From Candidatus Bathyarchaeota archaeon (GTDB lineage Archaea; Thermoproteota; Bathyarchaeia; Bathyarchaeales; Bathycorpusculaceae): a DNA stretch of 64,000 nucleotides. The notes beneath the pieces were generated by a model. It was not told the origin of the DNA and made no database searches. It saw only the letters and a list, made by a program, of their open reading frames with translations. A program made the position numbers and the translations under genes. The DNA lies in the NCBI GenBank assembly GCA_026414485.1, contig JAOAIX010000001.1, forward strand, positions 184,093 through 248,092, in the 5' to 3' direction. This document shows positions 1 through 7,757 of this stretch, piece after piece; within the stretch, counting starts at the first letter, position 1; each line of letters begins with the position of its first letter.

Positions 1-412
1 CGTTTCTTACTTGATAGTTTTGTTTGGTAATGGGTGTCGTGATGCCAATTATGTCTGCTTCTTGGAAGGCATCTCTGCCAATCATGTAGGATGTGTTTAC
101 GCCTTTGGATGGTACTTGTCCTGTCAAGGCGATAAGTGGCGAGGAGTCCATGTAGGCATTTGCGATTCCGGTAACTAGGTTCGTTGCGCCTGGTCCTGAC
201 GTTGCCATGCATACTCCTGGTCTGCCGCTGGCACGTGCATAGCCTTCAGCTGCGTGCGCTGCGCATTGCTCATGCCGGCTGAGTATATGGCGGATGTTTT
301 TGTTACCGCATAAAACGTCATATATTGGAAGTACTGCTCCGCCAAGTATGCCGAATATCACTTCTACTTTTTGGTTTTCAAGGGATTTTATCAGGGCATT
401 TGCTCCGTTCAT
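1..412 (-). CDS. ilvB: Acetolactate synthase large subunit, N-terminal part (cut by window edge)
   Basis: Only the first ~137 residues are in the window. They form the N-terminal thiamine-diphosphate domain of the acetolactate synthase/ThDP enzyme family, which condenses two pyruvates (or pyruvate and 2-oxobutyrate) for branched-chain amino acid synthesis. Visible hallmarks are [13 protein letters not shown], the RHEQ segment whose Glu (residue 48) is the cofactor-activating glutamate, [11 protein letters not shown], and [12 protein letters not shown]. An in-frame GTG at 430 would add six residues (MPKTIK). A TATA-like element at 438-449 places transcription start within a few bases of the ATG at 412, so I prefer the ATG and a nearly leaderless mRNA. 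Other ThDP enzymes share this domain, but the motifs fit IlvB best. Confidence 0.88.
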   Translation of the reverse strand, partial: MNGANALIKSLENQKVEVIFGILGGAVLPIYDVLCGNKNIRHILSRHEQCAAHAAEGYARASGRPGVCMATSGPGATNLVTGIANAYMDSSPLIALTGQVPSKGVNTSYMIGRDAFQEADIIGITTPITKQNYQVRN

Positions 413-437
413 TTTGATCGTTTTTGGCACCTTCTCT

Positions 438-449
438 AGTTTATAGCAT
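438..449 (-). promoter_or_regulatory. TATA box of the acetolactate synthase gene
   Basis: Read on the minus strand this is ATGCTATAAACT after an A-rich stretch that could be the BRE. It is centred about 30 bases from the ATG at 412, the spacing of a leaderless archaeal promoter. Confidence 0.4.
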
Positions 450-673
450 ATTTTTTTGCTCTACAGAAAATTGTTGTGGGGAATTAGATGAGTCTTTTTT
501 GTGTCTCTCAGAGGATAGACTGAACAAAACGGCGAACGAATACTGCATTGAGGTGGCGATCCCTCACGTTCTTTCCCCCAAGTTATAGAGCTTTCCTTAG
601 TGATAGCTCAGAAAACAGATAAAAAGCTTGTGGTACCTACAGAGGTCGCTGTTTTAGTTTTCTGCACAGTTTA

Positions 674-1345
674 CTAATTAGTATGAGTGGCGGTTTTTTG
701 GAAATTAATTTCGTTTTCAGGTGCCTTAAAACCTAATGCTAAAATGTACATTTCCGAGCTTTGGGCTCGGCTTGCTTTTGGTTTGATTAATTTTACTTCT
801 TCGAACTGTTGCTTAAGTTTTTTAACGAAATCGTTCATTAAGTCGCCTTCAAAAACCTTCACGAAGAATGTTCCGTCCGGGCGCAGAATTTTCTGTGCTG
901 TTTCCAAAGCTTTTGTAGCTAAATCTATTTGTTTAGCGTGGTCAACTTCCCAGACGCCAGATATATTTGGCGACATATCTGAAAGTACAACATCGGCTTT
1001 TCGAGGTAGAAAACTTTGAATTTGATTTATTGTTTCCGTCTCAGTTATGTCTGCAACGATTGTTCTTATGTAAGGTTGTACAAAGGGTTCTATCGGTTTG
1101 AGATCCACGCCTAAAACGAAGCCTTTTTTTCCAGCAACTTTTCTGGCTGCCTGAATCCAACCCCCAGGCGCAGCGCCTAGATCCACGACGACGTCGCCAT
1201 ATTTTATGAAGTGATACTTGTTTATGGTTTGAGATAATTTGTAGGTTGCCCTAGAACGGTAATTTTCAGCTTTAGCTTTTTTGTAGTAGTATTCGTTTTT
1301 TCTCTCTTTGATCCAAGCTTTGGATTTTGGCACCCAAGTTGTCAC
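674..1345 (-). CDS. rlmE: 23S rRNA 2'-O-ribose methyltransferase, RlmE/FtsJ family
   Basis: This 223-residue SAM-dependent methyltransferase is predicted to methylate a uridine ribose in the 23S A-loop. The SAM site is DLGAAPGGW at 55-63. The catalytic K-D-K-E set is visible as K36 (RATYKL), D123 (LSDMSPN), K163 (FFVKVFEG) and E198 (SSEMY). Length is typical of archaeal RlmE. It starts 8 bases after the TFE-beta-like gene on the same strand, so the two are probably cotranscribed. Confidence 0.93.
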   Translation of the reverse strand: MTTWVPKSKAWIKERKNEYYYKKAKAENYRSRATYKLSQTINKYHFIKYGDVVVDLGAAPGGWIQAARKVAGKKGFVLGVDLKPIEPFVQPYIRTIVADITETETINQIQSFLPRKADVVLSDMSPNISGVWEVDHAKQIDLATKALETAQKILRPDGTFFVKVFEGDLMNDFVKKLKQQFEEVKLIKPKASRAQSSEMYILALGFKAPENEINFQKTATHTN

Positions 1346-1353
1346 CTGTTCAT

Positions 1354-1725
1354 TTAAGAGTCTGGTCTATTTGGTTCCTTGTCTAATGACATAATCCAAC
1401 TGGTGAGTTTTTCGCAGCTTTTAGGCGAGATTGCAGTGGTAGGGTCACATTTAGGGTTGTCTTGACACATCAAGCAGGGGCAGTCGACTATTGTTTCTAT
1501 GCTGGCAGGCATCCTTTTTGGGTAGAGTCTATATGTCCATCGTCCGCCTTCCAGTTCTTTTTCTCTGCGAATCAAGCCTTTTTCCTCCAATTTGATTGCT
1601 ACTCGAGAGCCTTCTCTACTACTGGCGCCTAGTTCTCGCCACAATTCTGATTGGAGTACACCTTTACTGCCTGTATTGACCACAAAATGAAGTGCCCTCT
1701 GCTCCAGGTCATTACGTTTAGGCAT
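1354..1725 (-). CDS. TFE-beta-like transcription factor (RPC34/RPC39 homologue) with Cys cluster
   Basis: The first ~70 of 123 residues form a winged helix (QSELWRELG, VAIKLEEKGLIRREK). A cysteine cluster follows with Cys at 82, 84, 87, 93 and 104. A winged helix followed by a C-terminal Fe-S cluster ending in a P-x2-C-x2-L pattern is the layout of archaeal TFE-beta, the partner of TFE-alpha in RNA polymerase initiation and homologue of Pol III subunit RPC34/39. Assignment rests on architecture and cysteine spacing. A generic Fe-S winged-helix regulator is the alternative. A TATA box about 25-30 bases upstream implies a leaderless transcript. RlmE lies directly downstream. Confidence 0.6.
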   Translation of the reverse strand: MPKRNDLEQRALHFVVNTGSKGVLQSELWRELGASSREGSRVAIKLEEKGLIRREKELEGGRWTYRLYPKRMPASIETIVDCPCLMCQDNPKCDPTTAISPKSCEKLTSWIMSLDKEPNRPDS

Positions 1726-1748
1726 GTTGTATCAATTCCACTTTTTGC

Positions 1749-1758
1749 ATTATATATG
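1749..1758 (-). promoter_or_regulatory. TATA box of the TFE-beta-like gene (leaderless)
   Basis: The minus strand reads CATATATAAT, centred about 28 bases from the ATG at 1725. This leaves essentially no 5' UTR. The intergenic region is shared with the divergent kae1 promoter, whose likely TATA is the AGATAAAAATATG around 1770-1782. Confidence 0.6.
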
Positions 1759-1826
1759 CGACATGCGCGAGATAAAAATATGTACTCTTTAATGTGATTA
1801 ATTAGAGGTGTAGGTAAGACCTCCAA

Positions 1827-2849
1827 ATGTCAACTCAAGAGCCCAAAGAACGTTACTGCCTAGGTATAGAGTCAACAGCCGACGATTTCGGTGTCGGTAT
1901 TTCCACGTTCAGTGGGCAAATTCTCGCAAACATTTCTGATTGTTATGTTCCTGCTGAAGGTGGAATTCACCCACGGGAAGCGGCACGACACCATGCTTGT
2001 GTGGCTGAAATCGTTTTAAAGGAAGCGTTCACCCAATCGGGTATTAAACCTAAAGACTTGTCGTTGATTGCTTTTTCTCAAGGTCCTGGTTTAGGGCCTT
2101 GTCTTCGCACAGGCGCAACTGTTGCCCGCGCTTTGGCTTCTTATCTTGGTGTTCCGCTTGTAGGTGTAAATCACTCAGTGGGTCACATCGAAATTGGTAA
2201 ACTTCAAACTGGTGCCAAAGATCCATTGACGCTCTATGTTTCAGGCGGGAACACCTTGGTTACGGCTTTTTCGTTTGGGCGGTATCGTGTTTTCGGGGAA
2301 ACTTTGGACATTGCACTGGGGAACTGTCTAGATGTTTTTGGGCGAGAAGTTGGGCTTAAGCATAAAAAGGGTGTGCCGCTTGGTGCTGCGGTGGAACAGT
2401 TAGCTCAACGTGGAAAAGAGCTAGTTTTGTTGCCTTACGTCGTTAAAGGCATGGATTTGTCTTTAAGTGGGCTACTCACGGCTGCTGTTACACTTTTTCA
2501 AAAGGGTGAGTGTACATTGGAGGATCTATGTTACAGTTTGCAGGAAACGGCGTTTTCTATGGTCACTGAAATCACTGAGCGTGCGCTGGCTCATACTGAA
2601 AAAAAGGAGCTTCTCTTAACAGGCGGCGTCGCCGCTAACAAGCGGCTTCAAGCTATGCTTAAATCCGTTGCGGATGAACACAACGCCACTTTCAATTCTG
2701 TTCCCCTTAAATTTGCCACAGACAATGGAGCAATGATAGCTTGGACAGGTATCTTAGCTTTTACACATGGATTAGTTACTCCTGTAGAGAGAAGTTTTGT
2801 GCGATTACGTTGGCGGGTGGATAAGGTGGATGTGCCATGGATGAAGTGA
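1827..2849 (+). CDS. kae1: tRNA N6-threonylcarbamoyladenosine synthase subunit Kae1 (KEOPS)
   Basis: Kae1/TsaD is the catalytic ASKHA-fold subunit of KEOPS. It transfers the threonylcarbamoyl group to A37 of ANN-decoding tRNAs. Seen here: LGIESTADDFG at the N-terminus, HPREAARHH at 48-56, the metal-binding HSVGH motif, YVSGGNT, GGVAANKRLQ, and ATDNGAMIAW near the C-terminus carrying the metal-ligand Asp. At 340 residues it is the stand-alone form, not the Kae1-Bud32 fusion known in many Euryarchaeota. Its last 13 bases overlap bud32, indicating translational coupling. A small inverted repeat (GAGGT at 1805, ACCTC at 1819) sits just before the start codon. Confidence 0.97.
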   Translation: MSTQEPKERYCLGIESTADDFGVGISTFSGQILANISDCYVPAEGGIHPREAARHHACVAEIVLKEAFTQSGIKPKDLSLIAFSQGPGLGPCLRTGATVARALASYLGVPLVGVNHSVGHIEIGKLQTGAKDPLTLYVSGGNTLVTAFSFGRYRVFGETLDIALGNCLDVFGREVGLKHKKGVPLGAAVEQLAQRGKELVLLPYVVKGMDLSLSGLLTAAVTLFQKGECTLEDLCYSLQETAFSMVTEITERALAHTEKKELLLTGGVAANKRLQAMLKSVADEHNATFNSVPLKFATDNGAMIAWTGILAFTHGLVTPVERSFVRLRWRVDKVDVPWMK

Positions 2850-3499
2850 ACTCTGAGGTTTTGTTTAAGAAAGGTGCCGAAGCCAGCCTTTTTCTTGGTA
2901 ACTGGCATGGTAAACGTGTGGTAATTAAGAGGCGTTTATCTAAAAAATATCGTCCTGACAAACTAGATTTAGCAATCAGGACATACCGTACTGTTCATGA
3001 ACCTCAGTTAATGCATGAAGCCAAAGTAGCAGGTGTTCCAACACCCGCCGTTTTTATGGTGGATGTGCAGACCTCCACTATAATAATGGAGTTTATTGAA
3101 GGTTACCAAGTAAAGCGGGCTCTGGATGGTTTTTCACAGTCGGAACGACATAAAGTGTGCTTTAAAATTGGGTCGTTAATTGGTAAGCTTCATTTGCATG
3201 ATTTGATTCATGGAGATTTAACTACTTCAAACATGATACTAACCAGTTACAGCAACGTTTTCTTCCTTGATTTTGGCTTAGGTGAAAAATCCTCTGAGCT
3301 TGAGGCACGTGGTGTCGATTTGCACTTGTTGAAGCGTGCATTAGAAAGCACACATTTTAAGGTGGCAGAAGAATGCTTTCAGTCGGTTCTACAAGGTTAT
3401 CGTGAGGTTGTAGGGGCAGTTGCTGCAGAAGAGCTTTTAGAAAAAATACGGGAAATTGAGAGGAGAGGCAGGTATGTTACCGAAAGAAAAAATTCGTAA
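2837..3499 (+). CDS. bud32: KEOPS-associated kinase/ATPase Bud32
   Basis: This is a 220-residue minimal RIO/piD261-type kinase fold. It has the glycine-poor ATP loop (KKGAEASLFLG), the lysine in VVIKRR, the catalytic loop HGDLTTSNMIL, and the DFG segment FLDFGLG. In KEOPS it binds Kae1, and its ATPase activity supports t6A formation. It starts inside the 3' end of kae1 and its own end overlaps the next gene, so the three cistrons are almost certainly one mRNA. Confidence 0.95.
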   Translation: MDEVNSEVLFKKGAEASLFLGNWHGKRVVIKRRLSKKYRPDKLDLAIRTYRTVHEPQLMHEAKVAGVPTPAVFMVDVQTSTIIMEFIEGYQVKRALDGFSQSERHKVCFKIGSLIGKLHLHDLIHGDLTTSNMILTSYSNVFFLDFGLGEKSSELEARGVDLHLLKRALESTHFKVAEECFQSVLQGYREVVGAVAAEELLEKIREIERRGRYVTERKNS

Positions 3500-4088
3500 G
3501 AACCGTTTTAAGTTAAAGGGGCGGGTTATTTTTTTTGCAACCAACAACATCCACAAATTCAATGAAGTTCGTAACATATTGGCAAAACAGGGTGTTTCGG
3601 TGGGTATGCTAAGGGTTAAGAGTGTTGAAATTCAAAGCGACTCTTTAACTGAGATAGCTCGAGTAAGCGCGAAGGATGCTTTCAAAAGATGTAAGTTACC
3701 CATCATAGTGGAAGATGCAGGACTTTTTGTTGACGCCTTAAATGGTTTCCCAGGTCCCTACACAGCTTACGTTTACAAGACAGTGGGAAACAAGGGTCTG
3801 CTGAAGTTAATGGAACAACTGAAAAGTAGAACTGCAAAGTTTCGGTCTTCAATAGCTTACTGCGATAACGTGAAAAGTGAACCTCTATGTTTTGAAGGTG
3901 AATCGTTAGGTGAAGTAATCGGCGAGGAACGGGCGAACTCACCTTCAAGTTTTGGATTTGACCCCATATTCCAACCTTGCGGTAGTAACAAAACTTTTGC
4001 TGAGATGAACATAGAAGAAAAGAACCTTTTTTCACATCGCGCCCAAGCTATAATCAAATTTGCCAGCTGGTACATTTCACATCGATAA
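3474..4088 (+). CDS. rdgB: dITP/XTP pyrophosphatase, HAM1/RdgB family
   Basis: Predicted to hydrolyse deaminated purine nucleoside triphosphates (ITP, dITP, XTP) to monophosphates, cleaning the nucleotide pool. Family motifs: FFATNNIHKFNEV, VEDAGLFVDALNGFPGPY, SFGFDPIFQP and SHRAQAI. I start at the ATG at 3474, preceded by the purine-rich GAGAGGAGAGGCAGG. A TTG at 3456 would add six residues without a good ribosome site. The gene overlaps bud32 by 26 bases. Linkage of a HAM1 gene to KEOPS genes recurs in archaea. Confidence 0.93.
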   Translation: MLPKEKIRKNRFKLKGRVIFFATNNIHKFNEVRNILAKQGVSVGMLRVKSVEIQSDSLTEIARVSAKDAFKRCKLPIIVEDAGLFVDALNGFPGPYTAYVYKTVGNKGLLKLMEQLKSRTAKFRSSIAYCDNVKSEPLCFEGESLGEVIGEERANSPSSFGFDPIFQPCGSNKTFAEMNIEEKNLFSHRAQAIIKFASWYISHR

Positions 4089-4330
4089 GCGTACCCCGCC
4101 AGGGAGATTCACTTTAAAATGCAAAATGTTATATACAAAATCCACCACAAGGCTATTGCGGAAAATTTAGAGAGAGAAGAATGGATCCATAGGGACAAAT
4201 CGTTGTTTGCTACCACTTTTATTTCCTTTTAAAAATTAAAGTAGGGATTGGCATTGACTTTTATTTTTAGATGTGTCCTTTCATTGGTTTCTCCTCAGCT
4301 ATTTCTACTTTAAGTTGGATTAGGCAAAAA

Positions 4331-4339
4331 CTTATATGG
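4331..4339 (+). promoter_or_regulatory. TATA box of surface protein 1
   Basis: CTTATATGG is preceded by an A-rich BRE-like stretch (GCAAAAA). Transcription should begin near 4360, downstream of the in-frame ATG at 4271. This supports the ATG at 4388 as the true start. Confidence 0.6.
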
Positions 4340-4387
4340 CGTGATGCGCTGTTGGTTGATTACCGAAAAATCGGAGAGAAAACAAAC

Positions 4388-7063
4388 ATGAAACCTCATT
4401 TAAAACAAGTGTTAACTCTAATTGGGCTTCTTTTGATTCTGACGCCTCTTTTTGCAGGCTTTTTACAGTTCACTGCGGCTCAGTACGTTGACCGTGGTCA
4501 AATCCAAACTTTCGCCTACATCAGCGCTATGCCAAACCCTGTTGGAGTTGGTCAGCCGGTAATAGTCACATTCCGTGTTGATCAACCTTTAGCCGGAGCA
4601 ACTGTGAGGTCAGGGCTACCTAATGGCACTTCCGTGACAATTACCCGACCAGACGGCACAACAGAAACCAAACAGAACTTGTTCATGGACTCAACCAGCT
4701 CAGGCTGGTTCCTATATACTCCAACCCAAACTGGAACCTACTACTTCCAGATGTTCTTCCCACAGCAAGGGCCATACGTGAGTACAGTTGACGGCGGAGG
4801 CTTCGGCTTGCCCCCAGGCATATATACCTATCTAGCTTCTCAGAGTGCAAAGATTTCCTTAACTGTTCAAGCGGATCCAATTCAGCCCTATGACAGGTCT
4901 CCACCGTTGCCCACCGGCTACTGGACCCGCCCCATTAACGCTGAAAACAAGAATTGGTGGCAAGTTGCAGACAACTGGCTAATGCGCGGCTACGACAAAG
5001 TCGGCAGGTCCTTTGCAGGTACACCCGCGTTTGCACCATACACTTCAGCTCCTGACAGTGCCCACGTACTTTGGGTTAAGCCCATAGTGCCTGGTGGAAT
5101 GGTCGGTGGCCGATTCGGCGACACAGTTTACTACCATGGTATATCCTATGAGCAGTTCTTTGAGGCTATGATTCTGCAAGGCACCGTTTTCTTCACGGAG
5201 CATGGCTTAACAGGGACTGCGCAAACCTATGGTACACGCTTCATGGATCTCTACACAGGAAAAGATTACCCGTTAATGTACATGAATAACACCAATATTC
5301 AGTTTGCGACGACTCTGAACTATGACTCGCCCAACGAACATGGTGTACTACCTTACCTTGTTGTTTCTAGAAGTGCCGGAGGTCGAACTTATTGGGACTT
5401 CTATGAAATGCTCCCAGATATGCAGCAGAATCCAAGATTGCAATTCAGCGTTGACATGACAGGTCTAACATCAGGCTACATAACATTTGGCTCCAACGGT
5501 GAAATCTTAATCTACAACATCGCCGGCTCAGCAAACAACCGATACATGACCCTGTTCAATATGAGTCGCGCCGTCCTTGGTGTGCGCTACGCAGGAATTG
5601 ACGTCTGGAGCCCCAGCGGCACCATAAACGCTTCACGCAGACACAACGAGGCACCCAACCCAGCAACCAACGAAGAAGTAGCGTATTGGGAATCTGTCAC
5701 TAACTCGCCATTTGTGGGCATTGAATGGAACGTTTCCCTATCACCAATATCCACTATGCCTAATGGTCTGCTTAGTGTTCGAGAAGTTAACTTCGAAGAG
5801 GGTTTGTTGTTAGCTACTCAAAGAGACTCAAGCAAACTGCCCAACGTCTACATGGATGCTGGCTACGACATCGGGTCAATGAAACGCGGCTTCGACGGAA
5901 GATACCCACGCACCCTCAGTCACCTGTGGGCTGCAAACCGCACAATGATAAACGATATCCACGACCGTATCAGCAACCACATACGCCACGGCAAATACAT
6001 CCGCTATGACGAAGGTCAAGAAGTTTACTACTGCTTCGATATGCGTACAGGTCAACTCATCTGGAAGACTCAACCACTAAATAACGCATGGGCGTTATTC
6101 ACCAGAAACTACGAAATTGCATACGGAAAACTTGTAACTTCTGGCTTTGATGGCATTGTACGTTGTTACGATATGAATAACGGTAACATACTCTGGACTT
6201 ACGACAAAGGAAGCGCAGGCTTTGAAAACGCCTACGGCACATACCCAGAATACGCAGGCTTTACCATCGCGGATGGCGTAGTCTACACAACCGCTGACGA
6301 GCACTCTTCAGACGGTATCCTGTGGCGAGGTGCTCAACTATGGGCAATTGACATAAACACTGGAAAACTACTCTGGAAAGTCAACGGCATGTACCGCCAC
6401 CCAGTCATCGCTGACGGAGTCCTGATTGCGCTCAACAGTTACGATGGTCAAGTCTACGCTTTCGGTAAAGGTCCCAGCAAAACCACTGTTTCAGCACCCC
6501 AAACCGCAGTGCCTAAAGGTACCGCTGTGATGATCACAGGCACAGTCACTGACCAAACTCCCGCACTGAAAGACACGCCAGCCATATGTGACGACAACAT
6601 GAGCGCATGGATGGAATATATGTTTATGCAGAAAGTCTGCCCGGCCAACATCAAAGGTGTGCCAGTGCACGTAACTGCTATTGACCCCAACGGCAACTTC
6701 CAAGACATTGGCACAGTTACAAGCGACGCAGCAGGCAACTTCGCTATAGCGTGGACCCCACCAGTGGAAGGTACATACCAAGTCACTGCAACCTTTGAAG
6801 GCTCCAAATCCTACGGTGGCTCATACTCAACAACCTACTTCTTAGTATGTCCAGCTGCCCCAGTTGCTTCGCCTACTGTTGCTCCAACAGTTGCTCCTAC
6901 TGTGGTTCCTTCTGTTGCTCCGTCTCCGTCTGTTTCGCCTAGTGTGGTTCCTGAGCCTGAGTCTGCTGCGCCTGGCGTTGACGTGTACGTTGTTGCCGCC
7001 GCTGTTGTAGTGGTTATAGTTGTGGTTGCGGTTGCAGCTGTTTTCCTGCGGAAACGCAAGTAA
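4388..7063 (+). CDS. Secreted PQQ-like beta-propeller surface protein 1, C-terminally anchored
   Basis: The 891-residue product begins with a signal peptide (LLLILTPLFAGFLQF) and ends with Pro/Thr/Ser/Val-rich repeats, one hydrophobic helix and a KRK tail, so most of it should lie outside the cell. The middle carries quinoprotein-type blade motifs such as CFDMRTGQLIWKTQP, CYDMNNGNILWTYDKG and AIDINTGKLLWKVNG. An Ig-like domain follows, with NMSAWMEYMFMQK and DPNGNFQDIGTV. No enzymatic residues are evident. A structural S-layer-like, adhesive or binding role is inferred. It is the most diverged of three paralogues here (54166 and 62905). SD is GGAGA. A 117-base upstream extension to 4271 lacks signal-peptide character and is rejected. 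Confidence 0.8.
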   Translation: MKPHLKQVLTLIGLLLILTPLFAGFLQFTAAQYVDRGQIQTFAYISAMPNPVGVGQPVIVTFRVDQPLAGATVRSGLPNGTSVTITRPDGTTETKQNLFMDSTSSGWFLYTPTQTGTYYFQMFFPQQGPYVSTVDGGGFGLPPGIYTYLASQSAKISLTVQADPIQPYDRSPPLPTGYWTRPINAENKNWWQVADNWLMRGYDKVGRSFAGTPAFAPYTSAPDSAHVLWVKPIVPGGMVGGRFGDTVYYHGISYEQFFEAMILQGTVFFTEHGLTGTAQTYGTRFMDLYTGKDYPLMYMNNTNIQFATTLNYDSPNEHGVLPYLVVSRSAGGRTYWDFYEMLPDMQQNPRLQFSVDMTGLTSGYITFGSNGEILIYNIAGSANNRYMTLFNMSRAVLGVRYAGIDVWSPSGTINASRRHNEAPNPATNEEVAYWESVTNSPFVGIEWNVSLSPISTMPNGLLSVREVNFEEGLLLATQRDSSKLPNVYMDAGYDIGSMKRGFDGRYPRTLSHLWAANRTMINDIHDRISNHIRHGKYIRYDEGQEVYYCFDMRTGQLIWKTQPLNNAWALFTRNYEIAYGKLVTSGFDGIVRCYDMNNGNILWTYDKGSAGFENAYGTYPEYAGFTIADGVVYTTADEHSSDGILWRGAQLWAIDINTGKLLWKVNGMYRHPVIADGVLIALNSYDGQVYAFGKGPSKTTVSAPQTAVPKGTAVMITGTVTDQTPALKDTPAICDDNMSAWMEYMFMQKVCPANIKGVPVHVTAIDPNGNFQDIGTVTSDAAGNFAIAWTPPVEGTYQVTATFEGSKSYGGSYSTTYFLVCPAAPVASPTVAPTVAPTVVPSVAPSPSVSPSVVPEPESAAPGVDVYVVAAAVVVVIVVVAVAAVFLRKRK

Positions 7064-7071
7064 AACCCCTT

Positions 7072-7090
7072 CCCCCTTTTCTTTTTTAAT
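7072..7090 (+). terminator. T-rich terminator after surface protein 1
   Basis: The stop codon is followed by AAACCCC and then a pyrimidine tract with runs of four and six T. Surface protein 2 has the same arrangement (AAACCCC then T-runs). Oligo-T tracts are the usual archaeal termination signal. Confidence 0.5.
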
Positions 7091-7190
7091 TTACTGTTTT
7101 AGCTCTCGTTTTTATTTGTAAATGCCATTTTACTTTAAAAGCGCCAAGTTAAAGCTGGCAGACAGTTTTCCCTCACTTGTAGACGCTATT

Positions 7191-7198
7191 TTTAAATA
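7191..7198 (+). promoter_or_regulatory. TATA box of the S15-recJ-pcc1 operon
   Basis: TTTAAATA lies 49 bases before the S15 start codon, placing transcription start around 7220. Confidence 0.5.
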
Positions 7199-7239
7199 TT
7201 TGTGTACCGTGGGGATAAATGCATAACTAAGGTGTATCG

Positions 7240-7680
7240 ATGCCAAAAAAAGAAAAAGGAAAATCTCATTCAATCCGCCCAGTTAGCAGGCGCCCTCCAA
7301 CATGGTGCAAGTATGAACCTGAAGAAGTTGAAGCTTTCATAATTAAACTCGCTAAAGAAGGGCACTCAATGAGCGCAATCGGGACAATACTCAGAGACCA
7401 ATACGCTATTCCACTAGTAAAACCCATCACTGGAAAAAGTATAAGCTCTACCCTCAAAGCCGCAGGGCTAGCGCCAACAATGCCTGAAGACCTAGCAAAT
7501 TTGGTGAAGAAAGCGCAAGGTATGGCTGTTCACTTAGAAAAATACAAGAAAGATCAACATAACAAGCGTAACATGCAAAACCTCGAAGCGAAGATACACA
7601 AACTCTCCAGATACTACAAAAGAAAGGGTGTTCTGCAGAGTAACTGGAAATACGAACCGAAAATTGCTTCCATAACCTAA
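7240..7680 (+). CDS. rps15: 30S ribosomal protein S15 (uS15)
   Basis: At 146 residues it has the archaeal/eukaryal form of uS15, with an N-terminal extension (RRPPTWCKYEPEEVEAFI) ahead of the helical core (NLVKKAQGMAVHLEKYKKD and KIHKLSRYYKRKG). It binds 16S rRNA at the three-way junction. It is first in a likely operon with the RecJ-like nuclease and Pcc1, an arrangement recurrent in archaea. Confidence 0.96.
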   Translation: MPKKEKGKSHSIRPVSRRPPTWCKYEPEEVEAFIIKLAKEGHSMSAIGTILRDQYAIPLVKPITGKSISSTLKAAGLAPTMPEDLANLVKKAQGMAVHLEKYKKDQHNKRNMQNLEAKIHKLSRYYKRKGVLQSNWKYEPKIASIT

Positions 7681-7757
7681 CTTCCATAATCTCATCCTCT
7701 TTTAAGGCGTACTCAACACATATTTCAGGCGTCATCATAATTTTTAATTCAAGCAGC

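Noticed and set aside
413..600. Possible 35-residue leader peptide upstream of the acetolactate synthase gene
   Set aside because: Not enriched in Leu/Val/Ile, and ribosome-coupled attenuation of this kind is not established in archaea. The TATA at 438-449 lies inside the frame.
4271..4387. N-terminal extension of surface protein 1 from the ATG at 4271
   Set aside because: It lies upstream of the TATA at 4331 and puts 39 non-signal residues before a clear signal peptide that has its own ribosome site.
6850..6965. Repeated GTTGCTCC/ACTGT-type units as a possible DNA repeat or CRISPR-like array
   Set aside because: In-frame codons for a Pro/Thr/Val/Ser-rich stalk explain them. There are no spacers.
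6835..7059. Thr/Ala-rich reading frame on the minus strand
   Set aside because: It is the antisense of the Pro/Val/Ser stalk and membrane helix of surface protein 1. Its low complexity comes from that repeat.
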